Origin: Synergistaceae bacterium
GTDB lineage: Bacteria > Synergistota > Synergistia > Synergistales > Aminobacteriaceae
Assembly (NCBI GenBank): GCA_018436595.1
Contig: JAHDLC010000028.1
Location: 1-41,425, forward strand
Direction of reading: 5' to 3'
DNA length: 41,425 bases
The notes under the pieces are model-generated. The model was given only the letters and a program-made list of their open reading frames with translations. It did not search any database and had not been told where the DNA came from. How positions within the stretch are numbered: position 1 is the stretch's first letter; the number at the start of each line of letters is the position of its first letter. The position numbers and the translations under genes are program-made. This document shows positions 6,773 to 14,900 of the stretch, piece by piece.

Positions 6773-6994
6773 CTAGGCGGCTTCCACGGAATCGGTGCCC
6801 ACTTTCTCCACTGCCAGCACCGGATAATCAAAAAGGGAACCAAGGGCATCCGTCGCCGACTTCAGCGACGTGGCATCCACCGCCGGACGGATCCGGCTCA
6901 TGGTCACGGACCGGACGATCATCTTGCCGTCGCCGCCGGTGCCGGTATTGAGGCGAAGCACTACGGAACTCTTCAAAGGCGAATACACTGCCAT
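6773..6994 (-). CDS. DUF1659-family protein
   Basis: This 73-residue protein is the first gene of the minus-strand cassette. It reads MAVYSPLKSSVVLRLNTGTG, then KMIVRSVTMSRIRPAVDATS, with a C-terminal LFDYPVLAVEKVGTDSV. This is the DUF1659 pattern: a short beta-rich, soluble protein usually paired with DUF2922. GGGAGG lies nine bases upstream of the ATG, and a consensus-like promoter lies about 70 bp upstream. No function is known to me. Confidence 0.8.
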   Translation of the reverse strand: MAVYSPLKSSVVLRLNTGTGGDGKMIVRSVTMSRIRPAVDATSLKSATDALGSLFDYPVLAVEKVGTDSVEAA

Positions 6995-7064
6995 GTCAAT
7001 TCCTCCCGAATTTCAAGATAGCCAGGATTCTTCCCGGACATCTATAAGAGTGCCCTCGACCTCT

Positions 7065-7093
7065 AATATATACAAATAGACATCATATTTCAA
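7065..7093 (-). promoter_or_regulatory. Promoter of the DUF1659-DUF2922-YvrJ cassette
   Basis: TTGAAA (7088-7093) and TATATT (7065-7070) are separated by 17 bp on the minus strand. The leader to the DUF1659 start is about 65 nt. It looks like a housekeeping-type promoter rather than an unusual alternative-sigma site. Confidence 0.6.
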
Positions 7094-7162
7094 GATCACT
7101 TTCTTCCGGATTCCTTTCTGAAGCAAAAACATGAAGAACTAAACGAACAAAAACCCCGCCCG

Positions 7163-7193
7163 CCGTATATGATGCTATAATTTTTCCGTATAT
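7163..7193 (+). promoter_or_regulatory. Putative promoter of the plus-strand polysaccharide operon
   Basis: A perfect TATAAT lies at 7176-7181, about 50 bp upstream of the first gene. No good -35 box is visible at the right distance. Two direct copies of CCGTATAT (7163-7170 and 7186-7193) flank the -10 box 23 bp apart, which could be an activator or repressor site. Confidence 0.4.
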
Positions 7194-7229
7194 CACCCCA
7201 AAAACGTATCTAGGAGGAACTGCATTCCC

Positions 7230-8252
7230 ATGACCGAAATCCAGCAGCCTGCCGATCCCCGAATTCCCTGCGGGAATGAAGACGAAATCGACCTTCTCGA
7301 CCTGCTCATCGTTTTTGCCCGGAACAAATTCTTCATCTTCGGCACGGCTTTCCTTTTTGCCCTCACGGCCGCCGGAGCGACCTTTTTCATGACACCAGCC
7401 TACAAGGCTGAAACCATCTTTCTTCCGGCCACGATGAACGAAGATCAGCGAAATCCAGCAAGCTTCGTCGTCCAGGTTACGAAGAGCACCCCGGTCCTCT
7501 CCAGGATCGCTGAAACCCACAGCCTCCAGAAAATCTGGCAGTCCGAATCTCTGATGAAGACAATCAAAGCCCTGAATGAGTCCATATCCCTAAAGACGGA
7601 CAAAGACTCCTCCCTCATCACCATGACCGTGGAGGTATCGGACCCCGTTCTCGCCGCCGACATGGCCAATTCAATCGTCGAAGAAACACAAAAACAACTT
7701 TTCGTACTCCATCAGGGGCAGATGGAGCAGGTGCGCCGGCAGAAAAAACTCCTTGAAACGGAAATCAAGGAGCTCCAGGCGAAATTCGCCGCCGGGGAGA
7801 GTGCCCTGAGCCGACTGGTAGACTCCTCCCCCCTGACCGAGGAAGAAAAAAAAGAATTGTCCGGCGGGAAGAGGCTCGAGGAAGGGATATCAACGGAAAC
7901 AATCAAAAAATTCCCGAATGGGGGAGCCTCATACATCGAAGCCCTGAGAAACCTAAAGACCCAGGAAGAGCTTTATTTCGCCGTCCTGGGCCAGTACAGC
8001 AAGGTGCTCGAACAGGAAAAGGCGGAGCCCATCTCCCTCCAGATTCTTGAAAAAGCGTCGGTACCCGAGCAGCGCAGCAGGCCCCGCAGAACCCTCATCG
8101 TGGTAATGGCCTGCTTCCTCGGCGGGTTTATCGGCATCTTCGGCGCCTTTATCCGCGAGTTCGCCCGGAATGCGAAAAACGACCCGGCCCGGAAGGCAAA
8201 ACTGGATGAACTCTCGGCAGCCATGAAGCTCTTCGGCGCCCGGAAGGACTAA
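7230..8252 (+). CDS. wzz: Wzz-like polysaccharide chain-length determinant
   Basis: The 340-residue protein has the polysaccharide co-polymerase layout. A short cytoplasmic N-terminus is followed by a transmembrane helix (about residues 34-54) and a large coiled-coil-rich periplasmic domain (about 60-285; for example the stretch around QMEQVRRQKKLLETEIKELQ). A second transmembrane helix lies near 288-308. No tyrosine kinase domain is fused. Wzz proteins set the number of repeat units added by Wzy. It is the first gene of the plus-strand operon, and AGGAGG lies 12 nt before the ATG. The next gene follows after 28 bp. Confidence 0.85.
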   Translation: MTEIQQPADPRIPCGNEDEIDLLDLLIVFARNKFFIFGTAFLFALTAAGATFFMTPAYKAETIFLPATMNEDQRNPASFVVQVTKSTPVLSRIAETHSLQKIWQSESLMKTIKALNESISLKTDKDSSLITMTVEVSDPVLAADMANSIVEETQKQLFVLHQGQMEQVRRQKKLLETEIKELQAKFAAGESALSRLVDSSPLTEEEKKELSGGKRLEEGISTETIKKFPNGGASYIEALRNLKTQEELYFAVLGQYSKVLEQEKAEPISLQILEKASVPEQRSRPRRTLIVVMACFLGGFIGIFGAFIREFARNAKNDPARKAKLDELSAAMKLFGARKD

Positions 8253-8280
8253 CTCCCCCGAAGGGGCTGGAATTGCCTAG

Positions 8281-10128
8281 ATGAAAATCAGCAGGAATTC
8301 CCTCCTGATCAAATTCGCCATCGACCTCACCCTCGCCGCCGCCGCGTCGTGGGGGGCCTTTGCGTTGCGCCTCGGCCTGCCCATCCCCAAGCTCTACTCC
8401 AGGAGCGAAGTCTTCTACATCCTCCTCAGCCTGGGCATCAAGATTGCATTAATCCTCGGCTTCGGCCTCTTCCGGCAGTCATGGAGGAGCATCGGCGTCC
8501 GTGACCTCACCCGCCTCGGCAAGGCCGTCGCCGCCTTCACCCTGCTTTCCTCCACGGCGGCCTTCCTCCTGTCGCCCTACTACCGCATCCCCCGCAGCAT
8601 CCCCCTCATCGACGGCATGCTGCTGCTTATTGTCTGGGGGACCGCCCGCCTCCTGGTCCGACTCTTCCTCGAAGGGAACGTCCGCAGAAAAGGCAGGGGC
8701 CAGAACAAGCGGGTCCTCGTCATCGGCGCCGGTGACGCCGGCACCATGATCGTCCGGGAGATGCTCCGCCATCCCGAATCCTGCCTCACCCCCGTGGGCT
8801 TCCTCGACGACGATCCTGCCAAGCAAAACACCACCTTCGTGGGCTACCCCGTCTTCGGCCCGGTGAAACGCCTCGCCGCGGTGGCCCGGGGCCAGTCGGT
8901 GGACGAAATCCTCATCGCCATCCCCTCCGTCATGGGCGACGCCATCCGGTCCATCCTCGAAACGGCCCGGAAGGCCGACATACCTGCGCGGATCATCCCC
9001 GGAATATGGGAAGTCCTCTCGGGCAAGGTCTCCATCTCCAGCATCCGGGACGTGGAGGTGGAAGACCTCCTCAACCGCGACCCCGTCCGGCTGGACCTGG
9101 ACGAAATCGCCGGGTACATCACCGGCCGTGTGGTCCTCGTCACCGGCGCGGGCGGATCCATCGGCAGCGAGATCGTCCGGCAGATCCTCCCCTTCGATCC
9201 CCGGCACATCATCCTCCTGGGGCGGGGAGAGAACAGCCTCTTCCAGATCGAGCAGGAACTCCGGAACATCCATCACGTCCGCAACATCACCACCGTGGTG
9301 GCCGACGTGCGAAACCGGGAGCGCCTGCGGCGGATCTTCGAGGCCCACTCCCCCCGGGTGGTCTTCCACGCGGCGGCCCACAAGCACGTCCCCCTCATGG
9401 AGGAGAACCCCGAGGAGGCCATCCTGAATAACGTCTTCGGCACCCAAAACCTGGCCGAACTCGCCCTGGAGCACGCCGTGGAGGTCTTCGTCAACATCTC
9501 CACCGACAAGGCCGTGAACCCCACCTCCGTCATGGGCGCCTCCAAGCGGGTGGCCGAAATGATCGTCCGCTCGGCGGCGGAAAAAGCCCTCCCGGGAAGG
9601 GCCTTCGTCTCCGTCCGGTTCGGCAATGTGCTGGGCAGCAGGGGCAGCGTCATCCCCACCTTTAAGGAGCAGATCCGCCGGGGCGGCCCCGTTACCGTCA
9701 CCCATCCGGAGATGACCCGGTACTTCATGACCATCCCCGAGGCCGCCCAGCTCGTCCTCCAGGCGGGAGGCATGAAGCGGAACGGATCCGTCTTCGTACT
9801 CGACATGGGGCAGCCTGTCAAGATCATCGACCTTGCATCGGACCTCATCCGCCTTTCGGGCTTCGAGCCCGGCACCGACATTGACATCGTCTTCTCGGGT
9901 ATCCGCCCGGGCGAAAAACTCTTCGAGGAACTCCTCACCGCCGAAGAAGGCACGGAAGCCTCCCGGTTCAAGAAAATCTTCGTGGCACGGAACAACGGCC
10001 TCCCTACCGAACTGCCCGAACTGCTGGAAGAACTCCGGCAGGCAGCGCAAGAAGAAAACGGACGGGCAATCCGGGAAAAGCTGGGGAAACTCATACCCCA
10101 TTGCCTGGTCTGCAGTGACGACCAATGA
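8281..10128 (+). CDS. pglF: Membrane-bound UDP-GlcNAc 4,6-dehydratase (PglF/WbpM family)
   Basis: This 615-residue protein has about four N-terminal transmembrane helices (residues 8-125) and a first Rossmann domain (RVLVIGAGDAG, near 145). The catalytic short-chain dehydrogenase domain begins with VVLVTGAGGSIGSE near 283. The active site STDKAVNPTSVMGASK (about 407-421) carries the Met in place of Tyr, with the following Lys, that is typical of PglF and WbpM. It would convert UDP-GlcNAc to the 4-keto-6-deoxy sugar, the first step to UDP-diacetylbacillosamine. The next three genes encode the rest of that path. The stop overlaps the PglC-like gene by 4 nt. GC is clearly high here. Confidence 0.88.
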   Translation: MKISRNSLLIKFAIDLTLAAAASWGAFALRLGLPIPKLYSRSEVFYILLSLGIKIALILGFGLFRQSWRSIGVRDLTRLGKAVAAFTLLSSTAAFLLSPYYRIPRSIPLIDGMLLLIVWGTARLLVRLFLEGNVRRKGRGQNKRVLVIGAGDAGTMIVREMLRHPESCLTPVGFLDDDPAKQNTTFVGYPVFGPVKRLAAVARGQSVDEILIAIPSVMGDAIRSILETARKADIPARIIPGIWEVLSGKVSISSIRDVEVEDLLNRDPVRLDLDEIAGYITGRVVLVTGAGGSIGSEIVRQILPFDPRHIILLGRGENSLFQIEQELRNIHHVRNITTVVADVRNRERLRRIFEAHSPRVVFHAAAHKHVPLMEENPEEAILNNVFGTQNLAELALEHAVEVFVNISTDKAVNPTSVMGASKRVAEMIVRSAAEKALPGRAFVSVRFGNVLGSRGSVIPTFKEQIRRGGPVTVTHPEMTRYFMTIPEAAQLVLQAGGMKRNGSVFVLDMGQPVKIIDLASDLIRLSGFEPGTDIDIVFSGIRPGEKLFEELLTAEEGTEASRFKKIFVARNNGLPTELPELLEELRQAAQEENGRAIREKLGKLIPHCLVCSDDQ

Positions 10129-10748
10129 ACAAAAAATATTACCCCTTCATAAAACGATGCATGGATATCGCCGCCTCACTGGGAGGATTGTTTTTTCTTT
10201 CGCCGGTCCTGCTGGTACTTGCGGTTTTCGTCCGGCGGAAACTCGGTTCTCCGGTCCTCTTCCGGCAACAGCGCCCGGGGCTGAACGGAAAAATCTTCAC
10301 CATGTACAAGTTCCGGACCATGACGGACAAACGGGACGGAGAAGGCAACCTTCTTCCCGATGAGCACCGGTTGCCTTCCTTCGGGAAATTCCTTCGCAGC
10401 ACCAGCCTTGACGAATTGCCGGAACTGATCAACGTTCTGAAGGGCGACATGAGCCTCGTGGGCCCCCGGCCTTTGCTTGTTCAATACCTGCCCCGATATT
10501 CCACCTTTCAGGCCCGCCGCCATGAAGTCCGCCCGGGAATCACCGGCTGGGCACAGGTCAACGGACGGAATGCCATCTCGTGGGAGGAAAAGTTCTCCCT
10601 TGACGTCTGGTACGTCGACAATTCTTCCTTCTCCCTGGATCTGAATATCCTCTGGATGACCCTGATGAAAATCCTTAAGCGAGAAGGGATCTCCCAGGAA
10701 GGACAGGCAACCATGAGCCAGTTCCTGGGTACGCGGAAAGAAGAATGA
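10125..10748 (+). CDS. pglC: PglC-like phosphoglycosyl transferase (initiating sugar-phosphate transferase)
   Basis: At 207 residues this is a minimal monotopic phosphoglycosyl transferase of the PglC/WcaJ-core type. The N-terminal re-entrant helix contains the helix-breaking Ser-Pro (GGLFFLSPVLLVL). The family motif FRQQRPGLNGKIFTMYKFRT follows, then the catalytic Asp-Glu pair in STSLDELPELINVLKGDMSL and then VGPRP. It would transfer a sugar 1-phosphate, here most likely diacetylbacillosamine phosphate, to undecaprenyl phosphate at the inner membrane. It overlaps both neighbours by ATGA. The sugar preference is inferred from the adjacent PglD, PglE and PglF homologues. Confidence 0.85.
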   Translation: MNKKYYPFIKRCMDIAASLGGLFFLSPVLLVLAVFVRRKLGSPVLFRQQRPGLNGKIFTMYKFRTMTDKRDGEGNLLPDEHRLPSFGKFLRSTSLDELPELINVLKGDMSLVGPRPLLVQYLPRYSTFQARRHEVRPGITGWAQVNGRNAISWEEKFSLDVWYVDNSSFSLDLNILWMTLMKILKREGISQEGQATMSQFLGTRKEE

Positions 10749-11371
10749 CCTGCCCTCTTTATGTCATCGGGGCCGGAGGGCACGGCAAGGTAGTCATTTC
10801 AACCCTCCAGGAATGCGGTTTTTCTGTGGACGGTGTTCTCGATGATGACCGAACAAAGGTCGGAGACAGTCTTCTTGGAGTGCCTGTCATCGGGACAATC
10901 GATTCTTTTATTGCACGAAATGAACGAGCAAAGGCAATTTTCGCCGTAGGAAACAACCACACAAGAAAAATGCTCTCAGAACGGTTATCATCCGTTCCTG
11001 TGGAATGGATTTCCGCTGTCCATCCAAGGGCATGGGTGCACTCCTCAGTCAAGATAAGGGAGGGAACAGTGGTTTTTGCCGGAGCCGTCCTACAACCTGA
11101 AACCTTTCTTGGGGCCCATTGCATCGTGAACACCGGCGCATTGATCGACCACGACTGCCTCATAGGCGACTTCTGCCATATCGCCCCGGGATGCCGGGTC
11201 ACAGGTGGGGTAACCGTAGGAGAGGGTACTTTCCTTGGTGCAGGCACGACAGTCATTCCGGGAAAAACCATCGGGGCATGGTCAATCACGGGAGCCGGCA
11301 GTACAATAATCCGTGACCTTCCGCCGGAAATTACGGCCGTCGGCACTCCGGCCAGAATACTATCGAGGTGA
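10745..11371 (+). CDS. pglD: PglD-like sialic acid O-acetyltransferase-family N-acetyltransferase
   Basis: The 208-residue protein has the NeuD/PglD layout. An N-terminal Rossmann-like UDP-sugar-binding part (PLYVIGAGGHGKVVISTLQE) is followed by a left-handed beta-helix of hexapeptide repeats from about residue 95. The catalytic region contains NTGALIDHDCLIGDFCHIAP, with the His-Asp-His pattern typical of PglD. It would acetylate UDP-4-amino-4,6-dideoxy-GlcNAc using acetyl-CoA to give UDP-N,N'-diacetylbacillosamine. Starts and stops overlap the neighbouring genes, so translation is probably coupled. Confidence 0.87.
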   Translation: MTCPLYVIGAGGHGKVVISTLQECGFSVDGVLDDDRTKVGDSLLGVPVIGTIDSFIARNERAKAIFAVGNNHTRKMLSERLSSVPVEWISAVHPRAWVHSSVKIREGTVVFAGAVLQPETFLGAHCIVNTGALIDHDCLIGDFCHIAPGCRVTGGVTVGEGTFLGAGTTVIPGKTIGAWSITGAGSTIIRDLPPEITAVGTPARILSR

Positions 11372-11376
11372 CCAGA

Positions 11377-12519
11377 ATGCAGCAGAAAAGAATCTTCCTC
11401 TCCCCTCCCCACATGACGGGGAAAGAGATGGAATATATACAGGACGCTTTTGAATCCAACTGGATAGCGCCCCTCGGACCTCACGTGGATGCCTTTGAAA
11501 AAGAGATGGCTGATTACGTGGGGTGCAAAGGAGCCCTGGCCCTTTCTTCCGGAACCGCGGCCCTGCACTTGGGGCTCAAACTCCTCGGCATCCAGCCTGG
11601 AGATACAGTTTTTTGTTCCTCCCTCACTTTCTCAGCTACGGTGAACCCGGTCATTTATGAGGGAGCCCTACCTGTGTTCATCGATTCGGACAGGGAAACA
11701 TGGAACATGTCCCCTTCTGCCCTCTGGAAAGCCTTCGAGGAAGCCGAGAAAAACGGCAAACTCCCCAAGGCCGTCATAACCGTGGACCTTTACGGGCAAA
11801 GCGCGAATTATGGCCCTATTATTGAGTTATGCAATTCCTACAATGTTCCCGTACTCGAAGACGCAGCAGAAGCCCTGGGGGCCACCTACGGCGCAAAAAA
11901 ATGCGGAACGCTGGGCAAGCTTGGTGTACTCTCATTCAACGGCAACAAGATCATCACCACCAGCGGCGGCGGGATGCTCGTTTCCGATGATCTTGATATG
12001 CTTGCTAAAGCCCGCTTCTGGGCAACCCAAGCCCGTGACCCTGCGCCCCACTACCAGCACAGCGAGATCGGGTACAACTACAGGATGAGCAATATTCTGG
12101 CCGCAACAGGAAGGGCACAGCTTGAAGTCATAGAGGAGCGGGTTGCAGCCCGCAGAAGAATCTTTGATACATACAGAAACGCCCTCGGCAACATTCCGGG
12201 AATTTCCTTCATGCCGGAAGCATCTTTCGGAAGGACCAATCGCTGGCTCACGGTGATGCTCGTTGATTATCAGACGGGAGTGACCCCCGCAGATATCATG
12301 AAAGCTCTGCAGGAAGAGAACGTCGAATCCCGCCCCGTGTGGAAACCCATGCACCTGCAGCCTGTTTTCGAAAAATACGCCTACTTCCCCCACCAGGAAG
12401 GCGAAACCGTTTCGGATGAACTCTTTGCCAACGGAATCTGCCTCCCGTCAGGGTCATCTTTGACTAAAGATGAGCAGGAACGGATCATTTCGATCATCCG
12501 CTCCTTGCTTCGGGGGTAG
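11377..12519 (+). CDS. pglE: PglE-like DegT/DnrJ/EryC1 aminotransferase
   Basis: This is a PLP-dependent sugar aminotransferase of 380 residues from the ATG at 11377. A GTG at 11368 is an alternative start. I chose the ATG because GAGGTGA is well placed and homologues begin near RIFLSPPHMTGKE. Features are the SSGTAALHLGLKL cofactor loop (58-70), the EDAAEA acid motif (161-166) and the catalytic lysine in SFNGNK (Lys191). It would aminate the 4-keto sugar made by the dehydratase upstream, using glutamate. The next gene begins 8 bp after its stop. Confidence 0.87.
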   Translation: MQQKRIFLSPPHMTGKEMEYIQDAFESNWIAPLGPHVDAFEKEMADYVGCKGALALSSGTAALHLGLKLLGIQPGDTVFCSSLTFSATVNPVIYEGALPVFIDSDRETWNMSPSALWKAFEEAEKNGKLPKAVITVDLYGQSANYGPIIELCNSYNVPVLEDAAEALGATYGAKKCGTLGKLGVLSFNGNKIITTSGGGMLVSDDLDMLAKARFWATQARDPAPHYQHSEIGYNYRMSNILAATGRAQLEVIEERVAARRRIFDTYRNALGNIPGISFMPEASFGRTNRWLTVMLVDYQTGVTPADIMKALQEENVESRPVWKPMHLQPVFEKYAYFPHQEGETVSDELFANGICLPSGSSLTKDEQERIISIIRSLLRG

Positions 12520-12527
12520 GAGCAAAA

Positions 12528-13751
12528 ATGAAGATACTCTATCTCCACCAGTACTTCACCACGCCCTCCATGGCAGGAGGAACACGGAGTTATGAGATGG
12601 CCCGACGCCTTGTTGCCTGGGGACATGAAGTGCACATGATCACAACAGACCGCGAAGGGCGATTTGATCCGAAGCAAAAGTGGCATGAAACAGAGGAAGC
12701 TGGAATTCATGTTCACTGGACGCCGATCCCATACAGCAACAGAATGTCCTATGGCCAGAGACTGAAGGCTTTCTTCGCCTTTTCATGGAGAGCAGCAAGA
12801 AAAGCAGCCGAAATAGGCGGAGATATCGTTTTTGCTACCAGTACCCCCCTGACCATTGCGCTGCCCGGTGTATATGCATCGAAAAGACTAAAAATCCCCA
12901 TGGTCTTTGAAGTGCGAGACCTCTGGCCGGAAGTGCCTATTGCTCTCGGGGCCTTGAAGAACCCCTTGACGAAATCAGCTGCACGGTGGCTGGAACGCTT
13001 CGCTTACAGGAATTCTTCCCATATCGTCGCCCTTGCTCCAGGAATGAAAGAACATATCATCGGCAAAGGATTCCCGAGCGAAAAGATAACCGTTATTCCC
13101 AACGGAGCTGACGTCGAATTGTTTAGTGTTCCCGAAGAAACGGGAAAAGTTCTCCGGCAACAGTTTGAATGGCTTGGAGATAGACCATTGGTTGTTTACG
13201 CCGGCACTCTGGGAATGGTGAATGGTGTCGGATTACTTGTGGATTTAGCGGAGGCAGTCAGCACTGTTTCACCTGACGTGCTTTTTGTCATTATAGGTTC
13301 CGGAAAAGAAGAAGACGACATAAGAGAATACGCTGCAAAAAAGAAAGTCATTGGACGCAACTTTTTCATGCTCGGAAAAATTTCCAAGGCCAAAATTCCG
13401 GAATGGCTCTCTGCTGCAACTGCCTGTGCTGTTTTCTATAATGGTCCCGAGATAGTGTGGAGAGACTCTGTACCAAACAAATTTTTCGACTGTCTTGCAG
13501 CCAAAAAACCATTCATTTCCAACATTCGTGGATGGTCTCAGGCAATTGGTGAAGAGACCGAGGCAGGCATCATTTTAAACATGAACGATCCACAAAATGC
13601 AGCGGGATCACTTGTGGATTTTTTACTCAATGATCATCGTTTAAAAAAAGCCTGCCGGAATGCGGAGAACTTGGCAAAAAAACAATTCAATCGAACTCTG
13701 CTCGCAGAAAAACTGGATTACATCCTCAAAGAGGTCAGGTTTTCCAAATGA
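12528..13751 (+). CDS. GT4 glycosyltransferase (WbuB-like)
   Basis: This 407-residue GT-B protein shows the GT4 N-terminal acceptor domain (MKILYLHQYFTTPSMAGGTR, then SYEMARRLVAWGHEVHMIT). The nucleotide-sugar domain includes VIPNGADVELF and the E-x7-E-like region near VWRDSVPNKFFDCLA. The N-terminus matches WbuB-type transferases of O-antigen loci. Because it follows the bacillosamine genes, it is the best candidate to add the second sugar to the lipid-linked diacetylbacillosamine; this is inference. GGAGC lies upstream of the ATG. The stop overlaps the next glycosyltransferase by 4 nt, and by eye AT content starts rising within this gene. Confidence 0.8.
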   Translation: MKILYLHQYFTTPSMAGGTRSYEMARRLVAWGHEVHMITTDREGRFDPKQKWHETEEAGIHVHWTPIPYSNRMSYGQRLKAFFAFSWRAARKAAEIGGDIVFATSTPLTIALPGVYASKRLKIPMVFEVRDLWPEVPIALGALKNPLTKSAARWLERFAYRNSSHIVALAPGMKEHIIGKGFPSEKITVIPNGADVELFSVPEETGKVLRQQFEWLGDRPLVVYAGTLGMVNGVGLLVDLAEAVSTVSPDVLFVIIGSGKEEDDIREYAAKKKVIGRNFFMLGKISKAKIPEWLSAATACAVFYNGPEIVWRDSVPNKFFDCLAAKKPFISNIRGWSQAIGEETEAGIILNMNDPQNAAGSLVDFLLNDHRLKKACRNAENLAKKQFNRTLLAEKLDYILKEVRFSK

Positions 13752-14875
13752 CAACCATCACCCATATGACTTCAGTCCACTCAAGGCATGATATTAGGAT
13801 CTTTTCCAAGGAATGCAGAAGCCTTTCCAAGGCCGGATATACTGTTTGCCTTGTTGTTTCGGATGGAAAAGGAGATGAGGAAAGAGACTCTGTACGCATT
13901 CTTGATGCCGGGGAAAAAAGACACAATCGTTTTTTGCGAATGACCGAAACACTTTATCGGGTGTATAAGAAAGCAGTTTCAACAAAAGCTGACGTTTTCC
14001 ACCTGCATGACCCCGAACTTCTTCTGCTCGTACCAAAGCTTCTAAAACATGGCAAGGTCTTCTATGATGCCCACGAAGACCTTCCGCGGCAGATTATTTG
14101 CAAACACTGGATACCTAAATTTTTCCGGAGACTTGCTTCTTTTTTTTCGGAGAAAGTCGAAAATTTTTATGCCGGAAAAGTGTCGGGGCTCATAGCCGCG
14201 ACCCCTCACATCGCCAACAGATTTCGGAAAATCAACATCAACGTGGTCAATATAAACAACTACCCACTTCTGGAGGAATTCGCCGAGATCACACACAAAC
14301 CAACGAATGAAAGATTTGCATGCTATATAGGCGGCATATCAATAGATCGCGGAATTCTGGAAATGGTAAAAGCAATGGAATTCATTGATGGGAAATTACT
14401 TCTTGCAGGCAGATTTACCAACATTGCAGAACGCGAACTAGTCCAACACCTCCCTGGTTGGGAAAAGGTAGTTGAATTGGGTTTTTGTGATCGTCAAAAA
14501 GTTTGGGATGTTCTTGCTTCGGCAAAAGTGGGATTAGCACTGTTTCATCCTGTTCCCAACCATACTGACGCTCAACCCAATAAACTTTTCGAATATATGG
14601 CATCAGGCCTTCCAGTAATCATCTCTGATTTTCCCTTATGGAAGGAGATAGTCGATTCTGCTCAATGTGGCATATATTTAGATCCATTCAACATTCGGGA
14701 AATTGCAGATGTTGTAAATTATTTTTTTGATCACGATGCACTAGCTACAAAGATGGGGGAAGCAGGGCGAATTGCAGCTAAATCAACATATAACTGGAAC
14801 AATGAACAACAAAAACTAATTTCCTTTTTTTCACCCTTTACTCATACCAATTTTGTTGATCACGAAATAACTTGA
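13748..14875 (+). CDS. GT4-family glycosyltransferase
   Basis: The 375-residue protein has a GT-B-fold glycosyltransferase layout. Recognisable parts are an N-terminal RHDIRIFSKECRSLSKAGY, the loop FHLHDPELLLLVPKLLKHGK, FYDAHEDLPRQI, and a donor domain with YIGGISIDRGILEMVKAME and NKLFEYMASGLPVIISDFPL. These fit transferases often annotated as glycosyltransferase family 4 in exopolysaccharide loci. Donor and acceptor sugars cannot be told from sequence. Codon usage is noticeably more AT-rich than in the dehydratase gene upstream. Confidence 0.8.
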   Translation: MTTITHMTSVHSRHDIRIFSKECRSLSKAGYTVCLVVSDGKGDEERDSVRILDAGEKRHNRFLRMTETLYRVYKKAVSTKADVFHLHDPELLLLVPKLLKHGKVFYDAHEDLPRQIICKHWIPKFFRRLASFFSEKVENFYAGKVSGLIAATPHIANRFRKININVVNINNYPLLEEFAEITHKPTNERFACYIGGISIDRGILEMVKAMEFIDGKLLLAGRFTNIAERELVQHLPGWEKVVELGFCDRQKVWDVLASAKVGLALFHPVPNHTDAQPNKLFEYMASGLPVIISDFPLWKEIVDSAQCGIYLDPFNIREIADVVNYFFDHDALATKMGEAGRIAAKSTYNWNNEQQKLISFFSPFTHTNFVDHEIT

Positions 14876-14900
14876 TCGAATCGAAATACGGGAGGAGAAA

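Noticed and set aside
4994-6994. Ordinary prophage remnant
   Set aside because: Sigma factor, YvrJ and the M15-type peptidase could suggest phage origin, but no integrase, capsid, tail or replication gene is present and the cassette has its own promoter and terminator.
8479-10125. Long antisense open frame (548 aa) opposite the PglF-like gene
   Set aside because: A GC-rich coding strand creates long antisense frames. The plus strand shows the dehydratase motifs and coupling to its neighbours, while the antisense protein has no recognisable domain.
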